A DNA stretch of 64,000 bases from Rhizobium sp. Root1220 (GTDB lineage Bacteria; Pseudomonadota; Alphaproteobacteria; Rhizobiales; Rhizobiaceae): NCBI RefSeq assembly GCF_001426265.1, contig NZ_LMDG01000014.1, positions 21,941 through 85,940 on the forward strand, given 5' to 3'. Positions 53,023 to 62,125 of this stretch are shown here, one piece after another (the first letter of the stretch is position 1; every line of letters starts with the position of its first letter). A program made the position numbers and the translations under genes. The notes below the pieces were generated by a model that saw only the letters and a list, made by a program, of their open reading frames with translations, did no database searches and had not been told where the DNA came from.

Positions 53023-53052
53023 AAAAAAAAGGCCAGACATGCGCCTGACCTT
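53023..53052 (-). terminator. Intrinsic terminator downstream of cspA
   Basis: On the minus strand AAGGTCAG pairs with CTGGCCTT (one G-U) around an 8-nt loop and is followed by eight T residues. It lies about 50 nt after the cspA stop. Confidence 0.85.
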
Positions 53053-53103
53053 TCGAACCTTGCGCTTCCATGCCAGTACATCCGCGGTCATGGAGGCTAA
53101 AAG

Positions 53104-53313
53104 TTAAGCGGCCCGAAGCTGGCCGGCGGCCATCTTTCCCGACTTCTGGTCGCGCTCGATCTCGAAGCCGAGTTTCTGGCCTTCGACGATCGAATTCAAG
53201 CCTGCGCGCTCAACAGCAGAGATGTGGACGAAAACGTCCGTGCTGCCGTCGTCGGGCTGAATGAAGCCGAAGCCTTTGGTGGCATTGAACCATTTTACTG
53301 TGCCAGTGGCCAT
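53104..53313 (-). CDS. cspA: Cold-shock protein, CspA family
   Basis: A 69-residue cold-shock domain: [20 protein letters not shown] with RNP1 KGFGFI and RNP2 [13 protein letters not shown]. It is a standard single-domain RNA chaperone. AAAGGGTCC precedes the ATG, and a terminator follows. The upstream gap (53314-53666) could contain a structured leader, as in cold-inducible relatives. Confidence 0.95.
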   Translation of the reverse strand: MATGTVKWFNATKGFGFIQPDDGSTDVFVHISAVERAGLNSIVEGQKLGFEIERDQKSGKMAAGQLRAA

Positions 53314-53666
53314 AATGGACCCTTTCTAAAAGTACTGACTACCGCAGCGCGAAGCACAACGGGCATTTTTCGACTTTTGAAAGGGAAAGTTCGTCACGAA
53401 GCGCGAGGCGCAGCAAAAACAAAGATCGGCAAACAAAGTATCGATTGCTGTTTCCCTACAGCTTTGATGCCGCCGCGTCAACTTTTTGTTTCGGTGACAC
53501 GTTCGAATATATACCATAGGTTGTTCTAGCATGCGAATTTATGCTCTTCCCACCGTCGCCGGCCGGGGCAGCGGTTCTCTGAGGGAAGAAAGCCTTTGCG
53601 CTCCCGGCCCCTTGCAATCCGCTCGTGCCCAAGGCAAGGCAACACAAGCGACAGGCGGAGAGTGAG

Positions 53667-54518
53667 ATGATCGAGTCGGGCCTTGAAATCCTGCATGAGG
53701 GCCGTTCCACAAGGCTGAAATGGCATCGCTTGCGCCGGAAAATGCGCGACCCATTGTTTTCCCGCGAGGTCATGCGAGCCGGATTCAAGGATGGAGCGTC
53801 GATGGAACTCGACCTGCGGGTGCGTTCCGATGGCGGCTTTGTCGTACTGCACGACGCCGACCTGGAAGGCGAGACGACCGGATCCGGGCTGATCGTGGAC
53901 AAGCGGATGGACGAACTCTTGCCGATCCGCATGCGGCAGGGCGGGCGGCCGCTGATCCTAAGCGAAGATCTTTCCGCCATGATGCAGATGGCGCATCCTC
54001 AATCGCTGTTGCAGTTCGACATGAAGGACGACTACGCGACGATCGGCGAGAAGGGCATTACGCATCTCACGGCGCATTTCAGCAACATTGCCTCCTCGAT
54101 CATCGTCAGTGGCGCCTGTCTTGACCTGATCGTCGCGGTCAAGGAGCGACTGCCGCATCTGAAGCGCGGTATCGATCCGACCGACAAATTGGTGGATATC
54201 TACCGGCAGGAAGGGCTCGCTGCCGTTGAGCGCGAGCTGTTTGCCGACCTGCGCGGGCCGACAGAGCCGGACACGGTATACCTTCACTGGCCGCTAATTC
54301 TGCGCGCCAAGCGGGAAGGTCTTGATATGATCGGCCTTTGCCGGACTGAAGGGCGGCGCGTCGATGCCTGGACTTTCACATTGAAAAGCCCGGACACAGG
54401 ATTCGACGAAGGGGAATGGGCTGATTTTTCGGCGCTGATGGCGCTGCAACCCGATCAGATCACCACCGACGAAGCCCCCGCGACGGAACGTGCCTGGGCA
54501 CAAAGGACGATGGGCTGA
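53667..54518 (+). CDS. Glycerophosphodiesterase-like protein (divergent)
   Basis: A 283-residue protein of the GDPD TIM-barrel type. It contains the ExD metal pair in SMELDLRVRSDGGFVVLHDA with the catalytic-like His in LHDADLEGETTGSG. The canonical HRG motif is replaced by KWHRLRRK near residue 20. It ends in VDAWTFTL and QITTDEAP, typical barrel C-terminus motifs. There is no signal peptide, so it is cytosolic. It is convergent with the phosphodiester operon and stops 1 nt before the IMPase-like stop. It may share that operon's substrate. Confidence 0.78.
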   Translation: MIESGLEILHEGRSTRLKWHRLRRKMRDPLFSREVMRAGFKDGASMELDLRVRSDGGFVVLHDADLEGETTGSGLIVDKRMDELLPIRMRQGGRPLILSEDLSAMMQMAHPQSLLQFDMKDDYATIGEKGITHLTAHFSNIASSIIVSGACLDLIVAVKERLPHLKRGIDPTDKLVDIYRQEGLAAVERELFADLRGPTEPDTVYLHWPLILRAKREGLDMIGLCRTEGRRVDAWTFTLKSPDTGFDEGEWADFSALMALQPDQITTDEAPATERAWAQRTMG

Positions 54519-55340
54519 TCAGCCTGTCACCGCTGACAGGCCTTCGATCTCGAGGATGAATTCGAACTCCCGAGCGAGCCCCGGCGTGAAGGCGACAACA
54601 GGGCCGCCATGCTCGAGAAGGGTCTGCAACTCCGGCATGGCGACCTTCGCGCCCGCCTCCGAAGCGATGAGCGCGCCAGCCAGCATATCCCATGCGTTGA
54701 GGTGCCGCTCGTAGTAGAGGTCTGCTGCCCCCTCGGCGACGCGCAGCAGATCGATCGCCGCCGCGCCCATCCGGCGGTAGTCCATGCCATGCTCATGCAG
54801 GCGGTGGGACACCGCAAGATGCTCGTCGAAACTTGTCTTGCGCGAATGGCCGAGGATGCACATGGCATTGGCCGGGTCGGTTGTTTTCGCTGCGTGGACA
54901 GGCACACCCTCGCGGAATGCTCCTCGACCACGGATTGCCGACGCGACCGAATCCTTGGCGGCATCGTAGACGGCTCCGATCTCAAGGCGGCCTTCGGCGC
55001 AGAAGGCGATCGACACGCCCCAGTGGCGGAAACCGCGGATGTAGTTCGTCGTACCGTCGATCGGGTCCACCACCCAGGTTCCGGCGCTACCGGAAGTGCC
55101 GCCGGTTTCCTCGCCCATGAAGGTGTCTTGCGGAAACATCGAAAGGAGGCCGTCGCGAATGGCCTGCTCGGCATTGCGGTCGGCGACAGTAACGAAATCC
55201 TGCAAGCCTTTGTTCTCGACCTCCAATCCCGAACCCATTTCCGCGCGAAAGCGGGCCGCCTCTCGGCCAACGCGGCGGGCGATCTCGATCGCAGCCGCAG
55301 CACGGGTATTGAGGGCAGCGGCATCGAAAGCGGAACTCAT
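54519..55340 (-). CDS. Inositol monophosphatase family protein
   Basis: A 273-residue sugar or polyol phosphatase. The two metal motifs are GEETGG (about 76-81) and VVDPIDGTTNYIRGF (about 91-105), and the third NAWDMLAGALI near residue 221. It removes phosphate from inositol monophosphate or a sugar phosphate. It is the last gene of a seven-gene operon with a GDPD and a LacI regulator, so its substrate is probably the phosphomonoester released from an imported diester. Its ATG overlaps the LacI gene stop by 1 nt. Confidence 0.92.
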   Translation of the reverse strand: MSSAFDAAALNTRAAAAIEIARRVGREAARFRAEMGSGLEVENKGLQDFVTVADRNAEQAIRDGLLSMFPQDTFMGEETGGTSGSAGTWVVDPIDGTTNYIRGFRHWGVSIAFCAEGRLEIGAVYDAAKDSVASAIRGRGAFREGVPVHAAKTTDPANAMCILGHSRKTSFDEHLAVSHRLHEHGMDYRRMGAAAIDLLRVAEGAADLYYERHLNAWDMLAGALIASEAGAKVAMPELQTLLEHGGPVVAFTPGLAREFEFILEIEGLSAVTG

Positions 55341-56359
55341 CAGGCGGTCCTTCTCTGGATCAGCGAAACGGGCGTGAATTCCACACGCGCCGTCATGTTT
55401 GGCTCGGCCATCCGGCTGATCAACAGGTCGATGGTCTGTTCGGCCTGGAGATCGCAGGGCTGGCGAATGGTCGTCAATTCATAGGCGGCCCAGCTTGCTT
55501 GGGGAATGTCGTCATGGCCGATAACGCGGACGGCGGGTGCGTCATCGCGGTTGAGGCCGGACATCAACCGATCGACGACGCCGCAGGCCATGTAGTCGTT
55601 GGCGCAAAAGACGCCGTCAATCGCCAGGGATCCAAGTTCGGACGCAACGTCGAAGCCGCATCGATAGTCGTTTACGGCGACTGAAAGAAGTCGTGCCTCG
55701 ACGCCCCGCTGGCGGCAGCGACCGAGGAAAGCCTCGCTGCGGCGGCGCGCGGTATAGGAAACGGACGGCGCTGCAATCACGCCGAGGTGCTTGGTGCCCG
55801 CATCGATCAGATGATCGGCGGCGAGATGCCCGGCGGTGCGGTCATCGGAAATGATGCGGTCGACGAAGGGAATGTCGTCGCCCTTGTTAATCAGCACGAT
55901 CGGCACGCCATCGGCGGCACACTGCTCGCAGATCTCCGTCGGCGGAGCGTCCGATGTTACCACTACGCCGGAGACGGCATAGTGCAGCAGCTGGCCAATG
56001 ACAGTCGACGTATCCGCCTCCTTCGAGGTTGGCAGAAGGATCGGTCTGAAATTGCGGGATATGAGCGTGCGCGCCAGATGCTCGATTTGGAGCGTGCGAA
56101 ATGGGTTGTCTAGCCCCGCGGCAACGACGCCGACGAGATCGGAGCGCTTGTTCGTCAGGCTGCGGGCCAGATAATTGACCCGATAGCCGAGCTCCTTGGC
56201 GGCTTGGTGGATCTTTTCGCGGGTCTTGGGAGAGACGCTGGCATCCGGCGTGAAGGCACGTGAGACCGCCGCGCGAGACACACCTGCCACGCGCGCCACA
56301 TCGAAGGACGTTACTCTGCGCGGTCCCTTATCCTTGTCGGCCACGTTTTTGTTCCCCAC
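55340..56359 (-). CDS. LacI-family transcriptional regulator
   Basis: A 339-residue repressor. The helix-turn-helix TSFDVARVAGVSRAAVSRAF and hinge GYRVNYLARSL are standard, and the C-terminal periplasmic-binding-like domain (about 75-330) includes DGVFCANDYMACGVVDRLM and VIGHDDIPQASWAAYELTTI. It likely controls the operon it belongs to. The gene overlaps the upstream GDPD gene by 32 nt and the IMPase-like gene by 1 nt. Confidence 0.94.
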   Translation of the reverse strand: MGNKNVADKDKGPRRVTSFDVARVAGVSRAAVSRAFTPDASVSPKTREKIHQAAKELGYRVNYLARSLTNKRSDLVGVVAAGLDNPFRTLQIEHLARTLISRNFRPILLPTSKEADTSTVIGQLLHYAVSGVVVTSDAPPTEICEQCAADGVPIVLINKGDDIPFVDRIISDDRTAGHLAADHLIDAGTKHLGVIAAPSVSYTARRRSEAFLGRCRQRGVEARLLSVAVNDYRCGFDVASELGSLAIDGVFCANDYMACGVVDRLMSGLNRDDAPAVRVIGHDDIPQASWAAYELTTIRQPCDLQAEQTIDLLISRMAEPNMTARVEFTPVSLIQRRTA

Positions 56360-57107
56360 CCGAGCCGGCGCGCATCATGTCCGGCAAATCTGTGCAGATG
56401 CCGAGCACCGGCAATTTCATTAAATCATCCAGGATCGTCCGTCTTTCTTCGTGCCATAGGACGATCTCGCGGTCTTCTGAGAAGGCCCGGTTCATAAGTG
56501 AAGGGGTAACCAGATCCTGCGGCCGTTCGCCGGCGCGTTCCCAGCAAAGATGCAGGATGTCAGCGTGCGCCTCGTCGCCCATGGCGTGCGGATCCTGGCC
56601 GACGCGGATGAGCACCGAAAGCGGATACTCGCAGCCCGCCTCGCGAAGCTCGCGGACCTGTGCCGTGTCGAATGAGCCAAGGCAGGCAAATCGCTGGCCC
56701 TGTTCCCGAAGGTGCTGCCAGCAACGAAGGCCGCTTCCGGGCGCCTTCAGCTCGACATACAGACCTGTTCCCGTTTCGCGCCCAAGTGTGGCGACCGCCT
56801 CGAAAGTCGGAACATCGACCGCGTCCAATGCCGCAAGCTCGGCAGCGGTCATCTCCGAAATACGACGGTCCACGCCAAAGACCCGCTCGAGATGGTCGTC
56901 ATGGGAGACGACCACCACGCCGTCCTTTGTCAACTGCGTGTCGAGCTCCCACATTTCCGCGCCGAGCTCCGCCGCCAGCCGGAAGGCGGCGAGGGTGTTT
57001 TCACGGGCGTGGCCGCTCGCGCCACGGTGGCCGACGCAAAAGGGAAGTTGGCCCTTGCCTGCAGGCCAGCGATAACGTTCGAAGAAGGCCGAGAAATCAC
57101 GTTGCAT
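56328..57107 (-). CDS. Glycerophosphodiester phosphodiesterase
   Basis: A 259-residue GDPD. The canonical motifs are complete: VGHRGASGHARENTLAAFRL (catalytic HRG), MWELDTQLTKDGVVVVSHDD (Glu-x-Asp and His) and GLYVELKAP (metal-binding Glu). It has no signal peptide and cleaves its diester in the cytoplasm after import. The start ATG 57107 is chosen because it overlaps the ATPase stop as TGATG; the frame extends further upstream but lacks support. It ends 32 nt inside the LacI gene. Confidence 0.94.
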   Translation of the reverse strand: MQRDFSAFFERYRWPAGKGQLPFCVGHRGASGHARENTLAAFRLAAELGAEMWELDTQLTKDGVVVVSHDDHLERVFGVDRRISEMTAAELAALDAVDVPTFEAVATLGRETGTGLYVELKAPGSGLRCWQHLREQGQRFACLGSFDTAQVRELREAGCEYPLSVLIRVGQDPHAMGDEAHADILHLCWERAGERPQDLVTPSLMNRAFSEDREIVLWHEERRTILDDLMKLPVLGICTDLPDMMRAGSGGEQKRGRQG

Positions 57108-58162
57108 CAGAGTCTCCGTCCGCTTTCGTCGAATATCAGCACGTTGCGGCTGTCGATGGCCCATGTGACCTCGTCGCCAATGGCGATGTCATGGCGTACC
57201 GGCTGGATCGATCGCAACAGCGGACCGTCGGCAAGCCGAACGTCGTAGAGATTTTCGCGGCCCTGGGTTTCGGCGAAGTTGACCGTGCCGGTAACGTGCA
57301 CGTCGCCCGCCGGATTATAGTGCTCCGGCCTAACGCCGAGCATGAGCTTGACACCTTCGCCGGCATTGACCGAGGCCGGAAGCGGCACTTCTATCTGGCT
57401 GCCAGGAACGGAAAAGGCACCTTTCGATGCGATACCATGCAGGAAGGTGATGGGCGGGTTGCCAAGGAAGCCGGCGACGAATGCGGTCCGCGGGTCGTTG
57501 TACATTTCAGCCGGTGTTGCGATCTGCACGATTTCGCCTTCCTTCATGATGGCGATGCGGTCGCACATACTCATCGCCTCGACCTGGTCGTGGGTGACGA
57601 GAATGGCGGTAATGCCCGTCTCTCGCTGGATGCGCCGGATTTCCGAGCGCATCTCCAGCCGCAGCTTCGCATCGAGGTTGGCGAGCGGCTCATCGAGAAG
57701 CAGGACATCGGGCTTGCGAATGAGCGCGCGGGCAAGCGCCACGCGCTGCTGCTGCCCACCGGAAAGCTGGGAGGGACGGCGATCCATCAGGTTGCCGATC
57801 TGCACAAGACCGGCGATGCTGTCTACTTCCTTGCGAATATCTGCCGAAGCCATCCCCTTGACCTTCAACGGGAAGGCGATGTTTTCGGCGACCGTCATGT
57901 GCGGATAGAGCGCATAGGACTGGAAGACGACGCCCACATTGCGCGCCTGGCTCGGCAGATCAGTCACGTCGCGGTCGCCGAAAAGGATGCGGCCGCCGGT
58001 CGGGCGGTGGATACCGCACACGGCGAAAAGCGTCGTCGACTTGCCGCAGCCGGAAGGACCGAGCAGTGCCAGCATCTCGCCATGCGCCACTTCGAGATTC
58101 ATGTTCTCGATTACTTTGGTTGAGCCGAAGCTCTTCGAGAAATTGTCGAGGAGGATACGCAT
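57107..58162 (-). CDS. ABC importer ATP-binding protein (UgpC type)
   Basis: A 351-residue ATPase. Walker A is LLGPSGCGKSTTLFAVCG, the signature QLSGGQQQRVALARALIRKP, Walker B LLLDEPLANLDAKL, and the switch His in LVTHDQVEAMSMCDR. A TOBE domain follows. It starts at the stop of the preceding permease (1-nt overlap at 58162), and its stop overlaps the GDPD start. Confidence 0.94.
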   Translation of the reverse strand: MRILLDNFSKSFGSTKVIENMNLEVAHGEMLALLGPSGCGKSTTLFAVCGIHRPTGGRILFGDRDVTDLPSQARNVGVVFQSYALYPHMTVAENIAFPLKVKGMASADIRKEVDSIAGLVQIGNLMDRRPSQLSGGQQQRVALARALIRKPDVLLLDEPLANLDAKLRLEMRSEIRRIQRETGITAILVTHDQVEAMSMCDRIAIMKEGEIVQIATPAEMYNDPRTAFVAGFLGNPPITFLHGIASKGAFSVPGSQIEVPLPASVNAGEGVKLMLGVRPEHYNPAGDVHVTGTVNFAETQGRENLYDVRLADGPLLRSIQPVRHDIAIGDEVTWAIDSRNVLIFDESGRRL

Positions 58163-59004
58163 CAGCCTTTGCTCCCGCCGCCATAGATATTCATGAGGTA
58201 TTTGTGGAAGAACCCGTAAAGCAGCAGGACCGGGATCACGTAGAACACGCCCACTGCCTTGAAGGTACCGAAGTTGAAATTGTTGTCGTCAGCGATCAAC
58301 CCGGAGAGATAGACCGACAGCACCTGGACCCGGGCGCCGGGCGCCAAAACCTGCGGCAGGATGAATTCACCCCAACCTGACAGGAAGGAGAAGAGCGCCA
58401 GCGCCATCATCGCAGGACGCACCTGCGGGAGCACGAGGCTGCGCCAGACGCGGAACCGCGAGGCACCGTCGACGACGCCAGCCATCTCGATTTCCCAAGG
58501 GACGGCGTCATAAAAGCCCTTCATCAGCCAGATGCCAAGCGGCAGGTCGATGGCAGCCTTCACCAGGATAACGCCGATCAGAGAGTTATAGAGGCCGACC
58601 ATCTGCAGCACGATGAAGATCGCGATAATCAGCGTCACCGACGGAAATGCGTGCAGCACCATGACGCCGGCGAGGAAGAAACCGCGTGCGGGCACGTTTA
58701 GCCGGGAGAGCACGTATCCGGCCATCGACGAGACGAGGAGCACGACGGCAGTCGTGCTCGCGGCAAAGATAAGCGTATTCAGCGTCACCAGCCAGATGTT
58801 GGGTTTTCCGGGTGGTGTCTCCCAAAGGAAGGCCCAGTGGCGAAAGGTGATCGAATCCGGGATGAGCGCTGCCGGCTGCTTGTCGGTGATCGTGTCGATG
58901 AAGAGATAGGCATACATCAGCACCAGTGGCAGGCTGACGATCGCCAGAGCCAGGATGACCGGCCAGGTACGGTAGTTGGCCGAGGGTTGCGATTTTTCCG
59001 CCAT
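58162..59004 (-). CDS. ABC importer permease B (UgpE type)
   Basis: A 280-residue permease with six helices (first VILALAIVSLPLVLMYAYLF). The EAA loop is IEMAGVVDGASRFRVWRSLV. ATG 59004 is preferred; an upstream TTG at 59010 would overlap the permease A stop. It lies 2 nt after that stop. Confidence 0.94.
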   Translation of the reverse strand: MAEKSQPSANYRTWPVILALAIVSLPLVLMYAYLFIDTITDKQPAALIPDSITFRHWAFLWETPPGKPNIWLVTLNTLIFAASTTAVVLLVSSMAGYVLSRLNVPARGFFLAGVMVLHAFPSVTLIIAIFIVLQMVGLYNSLIGVILVKAAIDLPLGIWLMKGFYDAVPWEIEMAGVVDGASRFRVWRSLVLPQVRPAMMALALFSFLSGWGEFILPQVLAPGARVQVLSVYLSGLIADDNNFNFGTFKAVGVFYVIPVLLLYGFFHKYLMNIYGGGSKG

Positions 59005-59006
59005 GA

Positions 59007-60308
59007 TCAATCCTCGATGAGCGGCCGCGCAACCAGCGTGGCATAGTTGAAGACGCGCAGGTAGGCGAGCGAGAGGATGATGCCAATGACCACTAGGACC
59101 AGCGCCATCGCCGCGCCGAGCCCGTATTCCAGGTTGCCGGCATAGTTGTTGAGCGCCGTGTGGTAGGCAGCAAGCGACCAGACTTCGGTCGCCTTGCCCG
59201 GCCCGCCGCGGGTCGAAAGCAGGATTTCATTGAAGGAAGCGAGCAGCGACAGCGTCTGGTAGCAGGTGACAAACAGGATCGGCCAGCGCATCTGCGGCAG
59301 GATGATGTAGCGGATCTGCTGCCAGCGGCTGGCGCCGTCTACCTCGCTGGCAAAGAACTGGCTTTTTGGAATGGCCCTCAGCGCCGAGGAAAAGACCAGC
59401 ATGCCCATGGAAGCGCCGATGAAGCCGTTGATCAGCACCACGAAGAACCAGGCATGGTAGGCGGTGTCGAGAAGGTAGTTCTTCGGCGGGTAGCCGAACT
59501 TGCCCATCAACACCGATATGAAGCCGGTATCCCATGCGAGCCACTTCCACATCAGCACATAGATGACGACAGGCGTGATGCGCGGCAGGAGCCAGATCGA
59601 CCGGAAGATCGTCGCCGGCATATCAGGCATGTAGTGCGTCCAGATCGCCAGAGCCATCGCGTAGGTCGTGTTGAACAGCACGAGGACTAGCGCGACGAAG
59701 AGAAGCGTATTGAAGAGGATTTGCGCCATGTCCTGCGAGGACGCGATGCGCGAGAAATTCTCCGTGGTCCAGTTCCAGCCGGTATAGGTTGCCTTGGCGA
59801 GGCCTTCCTTCTGCTCCGGCGTCAGCTTGTAGCCGAATCTGTCGAGCGAGGCGAAAAGGTCGTCCTTGCTCGCGAAACGCAGGTTGGCGACGGAGCGGTT
59901 GAACTGCTCGGAGATCTGCTTGACGTCTCGGGTCGAGGGCCGGTCCTGGAGATCCTTGATCATGCGTTCAGCCTCGCGTCGCGAGGGGAAGACTTCACCG
60001 AGATGCTTTTCGCGCAGTTCGGCGGCGATGCCGGGTTGAAGCCCGAGGGCCTCGACGCCCTTGATGCCTTCCTCGTCGATGGCGTAGCGCGGTTCGGTCA
60101 GCTGCTGCACGACATCCGGCATTTCGCGCTTGAGCGCGTCCAGCGAATTCGGCGCGATCTGGTACGCACCGCCCGAGATGCCGGTGGCCGTCGTCATGTT
60201 CGTAAAGGAGAAGACGGCGGTCAGTACGACCGGCATCAGGAAGAACAGCAGGATCATGGCCGCGGCAGGCGCGATCATCACGAGCCCTAGCGTTCTGGAC
60301 GTTCTCAT
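59007..60308 (-). CDS. ABC importer permease A with a large periplasmic insert
   Basis: A 433-residue permease; UgpA homologues are near 290-310. The first helix (APAAAMILLFFLMPVVLTAV) is followed by an insert of about 135 residues between helices 1 and 2. This is mainly charged helices (SLDALKREMPDVVQQLTEPR; RREAERMIKDLQDRPSTRDV). The usual UgpA-type core then follows, with helices and the EAA loop ASEVDGASRWQQIRYIILPQ. The insert lies outside the membrane, like the P2 domain of MalF. ATG 60308 follows GGAG; the earlier codon 60323 is not favoured. Confidence 0.91.
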   Translation of the reverse strand: MRTSRTLGLVMIAPAAAMILLFFLMPVVLTAVFSFTNMTTATGISGGAYQIAPNSLDALKREMPDVVQQLTEPRYAIDEEGIKGVEALGLQPGIAAELREKHLGEVFPSRREAERMIKDLQDRPSTRDVKQISEQFNRSVANLRFASKDDLFASLDRFGYKLTPEQKEGLAKATYTGWNWTTENFSRIASSQDMAQILFNTLLFVALVLVLFNTTYAMALAIWTHYMPDMPATIFRSIWLLPRITPVVIYVLMWKWLAWDTGFISVLMGKFGYPPKNYLLDTAYHAWFFVVLINGFIGASMGMLVFSSALRAIPKSQFFASEVDGASRWQQIRYIILPQMRWPILFVTCYQTLSLLASFNEILLSTRGGPGKATEVWSLAAYHTALNNYAGNLEYGLGAAMALVLVVIGIILSLAYLRVFNYATLVARPLIED

Positions 60309-60361
60309 CGAAAGTCTCCGCAAAGATCCGGGCGGACTTGCCGCCCGGAGTGTTGGGGTGT

Positions 60362-61708
60362 TTAGCGGATGACGATCTTGTCGCCGAGTGTGCTCTTCAG
60401 CTCGCTCTCGACATCGTTGACGGCGGCGTCAGGGGTCTTGGCGCCGGTCCAGGATGCTTCGAGGCCCTTCCACATGATATTCCAGTAGGTGCCGAAATCG
60501 GCATTGTTGGGCATCGCGTTGGCGTAGGGCAGCAGGCGCTCGGTGGCTTCACGCGCCCAACGATCGGAGGAGTAAAGCTCGATTTCGGTTTCGGCCTTCG
60601 AAATGCCGAGGTGGGCCGACTTGACCGCATGTAGCACGTTGATGCGCGGCTCCGAAGCGATCTTGATCAGCTGGGCAGCGACCTCGGTGGAATCTTTGTC
60701 GTGGCCAGAGGTCAGGAGATAGACGAGCGGGTGGGTCAGGGTGTTGGCCTTGCCGCCTTCGCCGGCAGGGATCAGCGTGAAGACGACGTTGCCGAAGAAG
60801 TCCTTAAGGCCCTCCTGGTTGACATAGCGAGCATAGTGCCAGGTGCCGCCGTGCCAGATGCCAGCCTTGCCGGAGGCAACTTCCTTCCACCATTGATCGC
60901 CGGGCATGCCGATATGGTTCTTCTTGGTGACACCATCCTTCACCGCGTCAGCGAAGAACTGGTAGGTGCGCTGCATGGCCGCCTTGTCGAAGACGAGCTT
61001 GCCGTCTTCTTCCATCGTGCCACCGAAGCTGGTGTAAAACTGCCAGTAGTCAGGACCATTGGAGTTGCGCGGATAGAAGCCGTAGCCCGCCTGGACGAGG
61101 CCCTTATCCTGCATCTTCTTGGCGTCTTCCAGCACGTTCTTCATCGTGTAGCCGCCGTCTTGGACCTTCTTCGGCAGCGCGTCGAGATCGGCGTCGCTAT
61201 AGCCGATCGCCTTCATGTAGGGCTTCCAGAAGAACATCGGGCGGGACTCGGCGTCCTGCGGAATACCGTAGACCGTGCCGTTGAACGAGGCGATGCTCAT
61301 CAGGTTTTCGTAGATGTCGTTGAGCGGCCAGGAGTCTAGGTCGACGTAGTCCTCGATCGGCACGATCAGACCGGACTGCGCCCAGGGGCCGATGTCTTCA
61401 TGGCCGGTGACGACGATATCAGGTGCCGTCTTTGCTTCTGCGGCGAGCGTCATCGCCTGCTTGAAGTCTTCCCACCCACTGTAGGCCTTCTTCTCGACCT
61501 TGATTTTCAGGTCTTCGCCCTTGATCGCGGCTTCACGCTGAAGCTGCTCGGCCGCGATGTCGATCGCGTCGAGGCGATAGACATCGTTGGGCCCGGTGCC
61601 GCCGGCCCAGACGGTGATGGTGACATCCTTGGCAAAGGACAAGGCTGTCGTCGAAGCCAGAATGGCGGCTGCGATGGTCATGCACTTCAATGTTGGCAGA
61701 ATAGTCAT
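60362..61708 (-). CDS. ABC substrate-binding protein (GDPD operon)
   Basis: A 448-residue periplasmic protein. The signal peptide MTILPTLKCMTIAAAILAST ends near SFAKD. The mature protein starts VTITVWAGGTGPNDVYRLDA, with PDIVVTGHEDIGPWAQSGLI and YPRNSNGPDYWQFYTSFGG. It belongs to the extracellular family 1 used by UgpB-like systems. It is the first gene of the operon. The ligand is probably a glycerophosphodiester or other sugar phosphodiester. Confidence 0.92.
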   Translation of the reverse strand: MTILPTLKCMTIAAAILASTTALSFAKDVTITVWAGGTGPNDVYRLDAIDIAAEQLQREAAIKGEDLKIKVEKKAYSGWEDFKQAMTLAAEAKTAPDIVVTGHEDIGPWAQSGLIVPIEDYVDLDSWPLNDIYENLMSIASFNGTVYGIPQDAESRPMFFWKPYMKAIGYSDADLDALPKKVQDGGYTMKNVLEDAKKMQDKGLVQAGYGFYPRNSNGPDYWQFYTSFGGTMEEDGKLVFDKAAMQRTYQFFADAVKDGVTKKNHIGMPGDQWWKEVASGKAGIWHGGTWHYARYVNQEGLKDFFGNVVFTLIPAGEGGKANTLTHPLVYLLTSGHDKDSTEVAAQLIKIASEPRINVLHAVKSAHLGISKAETEIELYSSDRWAREATERLLPYANAMPNNADFGTYWNIMWKGLEASWTGAKTPDAAVNDVESELKSTLGDKIVIR

Positions 61709-62125
61709 TTCTTCGTCTCCCCAGAAGAGCGGTGTGAACCTCTTGGCGGGCCATCACCATTGTTGAAGGCCACCGCGAGGTCCCGAAAAGCGCGAACGAA
61801 GTCCGCTCTAAGGGGCGTACGTAACGGCCGAATGACAAAATTGAGCACGTGTGCAAAATTATTATGACGAGCCAAAAAAACATTGCAAGCGCTGTTTTGC
61901 CGAGGCGGCAGGGCAACGAACTGGCGATGGAGCTGGGACGTAGTTGGGGATGCAAGCCAGCCCGGATTGTTCGCCTGCCTGATCAAGCTCCGAAGGATTT
62001 GCGGGTTGCATCGCAACCGGCAATCCCGCGCCTGACTGGAATCTCCCGACCAGTGGGAGGGTGGGTGGTGCGTGGCTGCTTTTTCGCCTGGAATCCGCTT
62101 GAGTGGATAAATTCGGCAGCCGAAC
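61709..62125. promoter_or_regulatory. Promoter region of the GDPD operon with a LacI-like site
   Basis: No gene is supported here. The string TTGCAAGCGCTGTTTTG (about 61883-61899) matches the LacI-family consensus TGnAAnCGnTTnCA in its left half and centre (TGCAAGCG). It lies about 175 nt upstream of the binding-protein start, so it is a candidate operator for the operon's LacI regulator. Confidence 0.4.

Noticed and set aside
56660..58123. A 487-codon plus-strand open frame opposite GDPD and ATPase genes
   Set aside because: Spans two well-supported genes on the other strand and reads as a low-complexity shadow.
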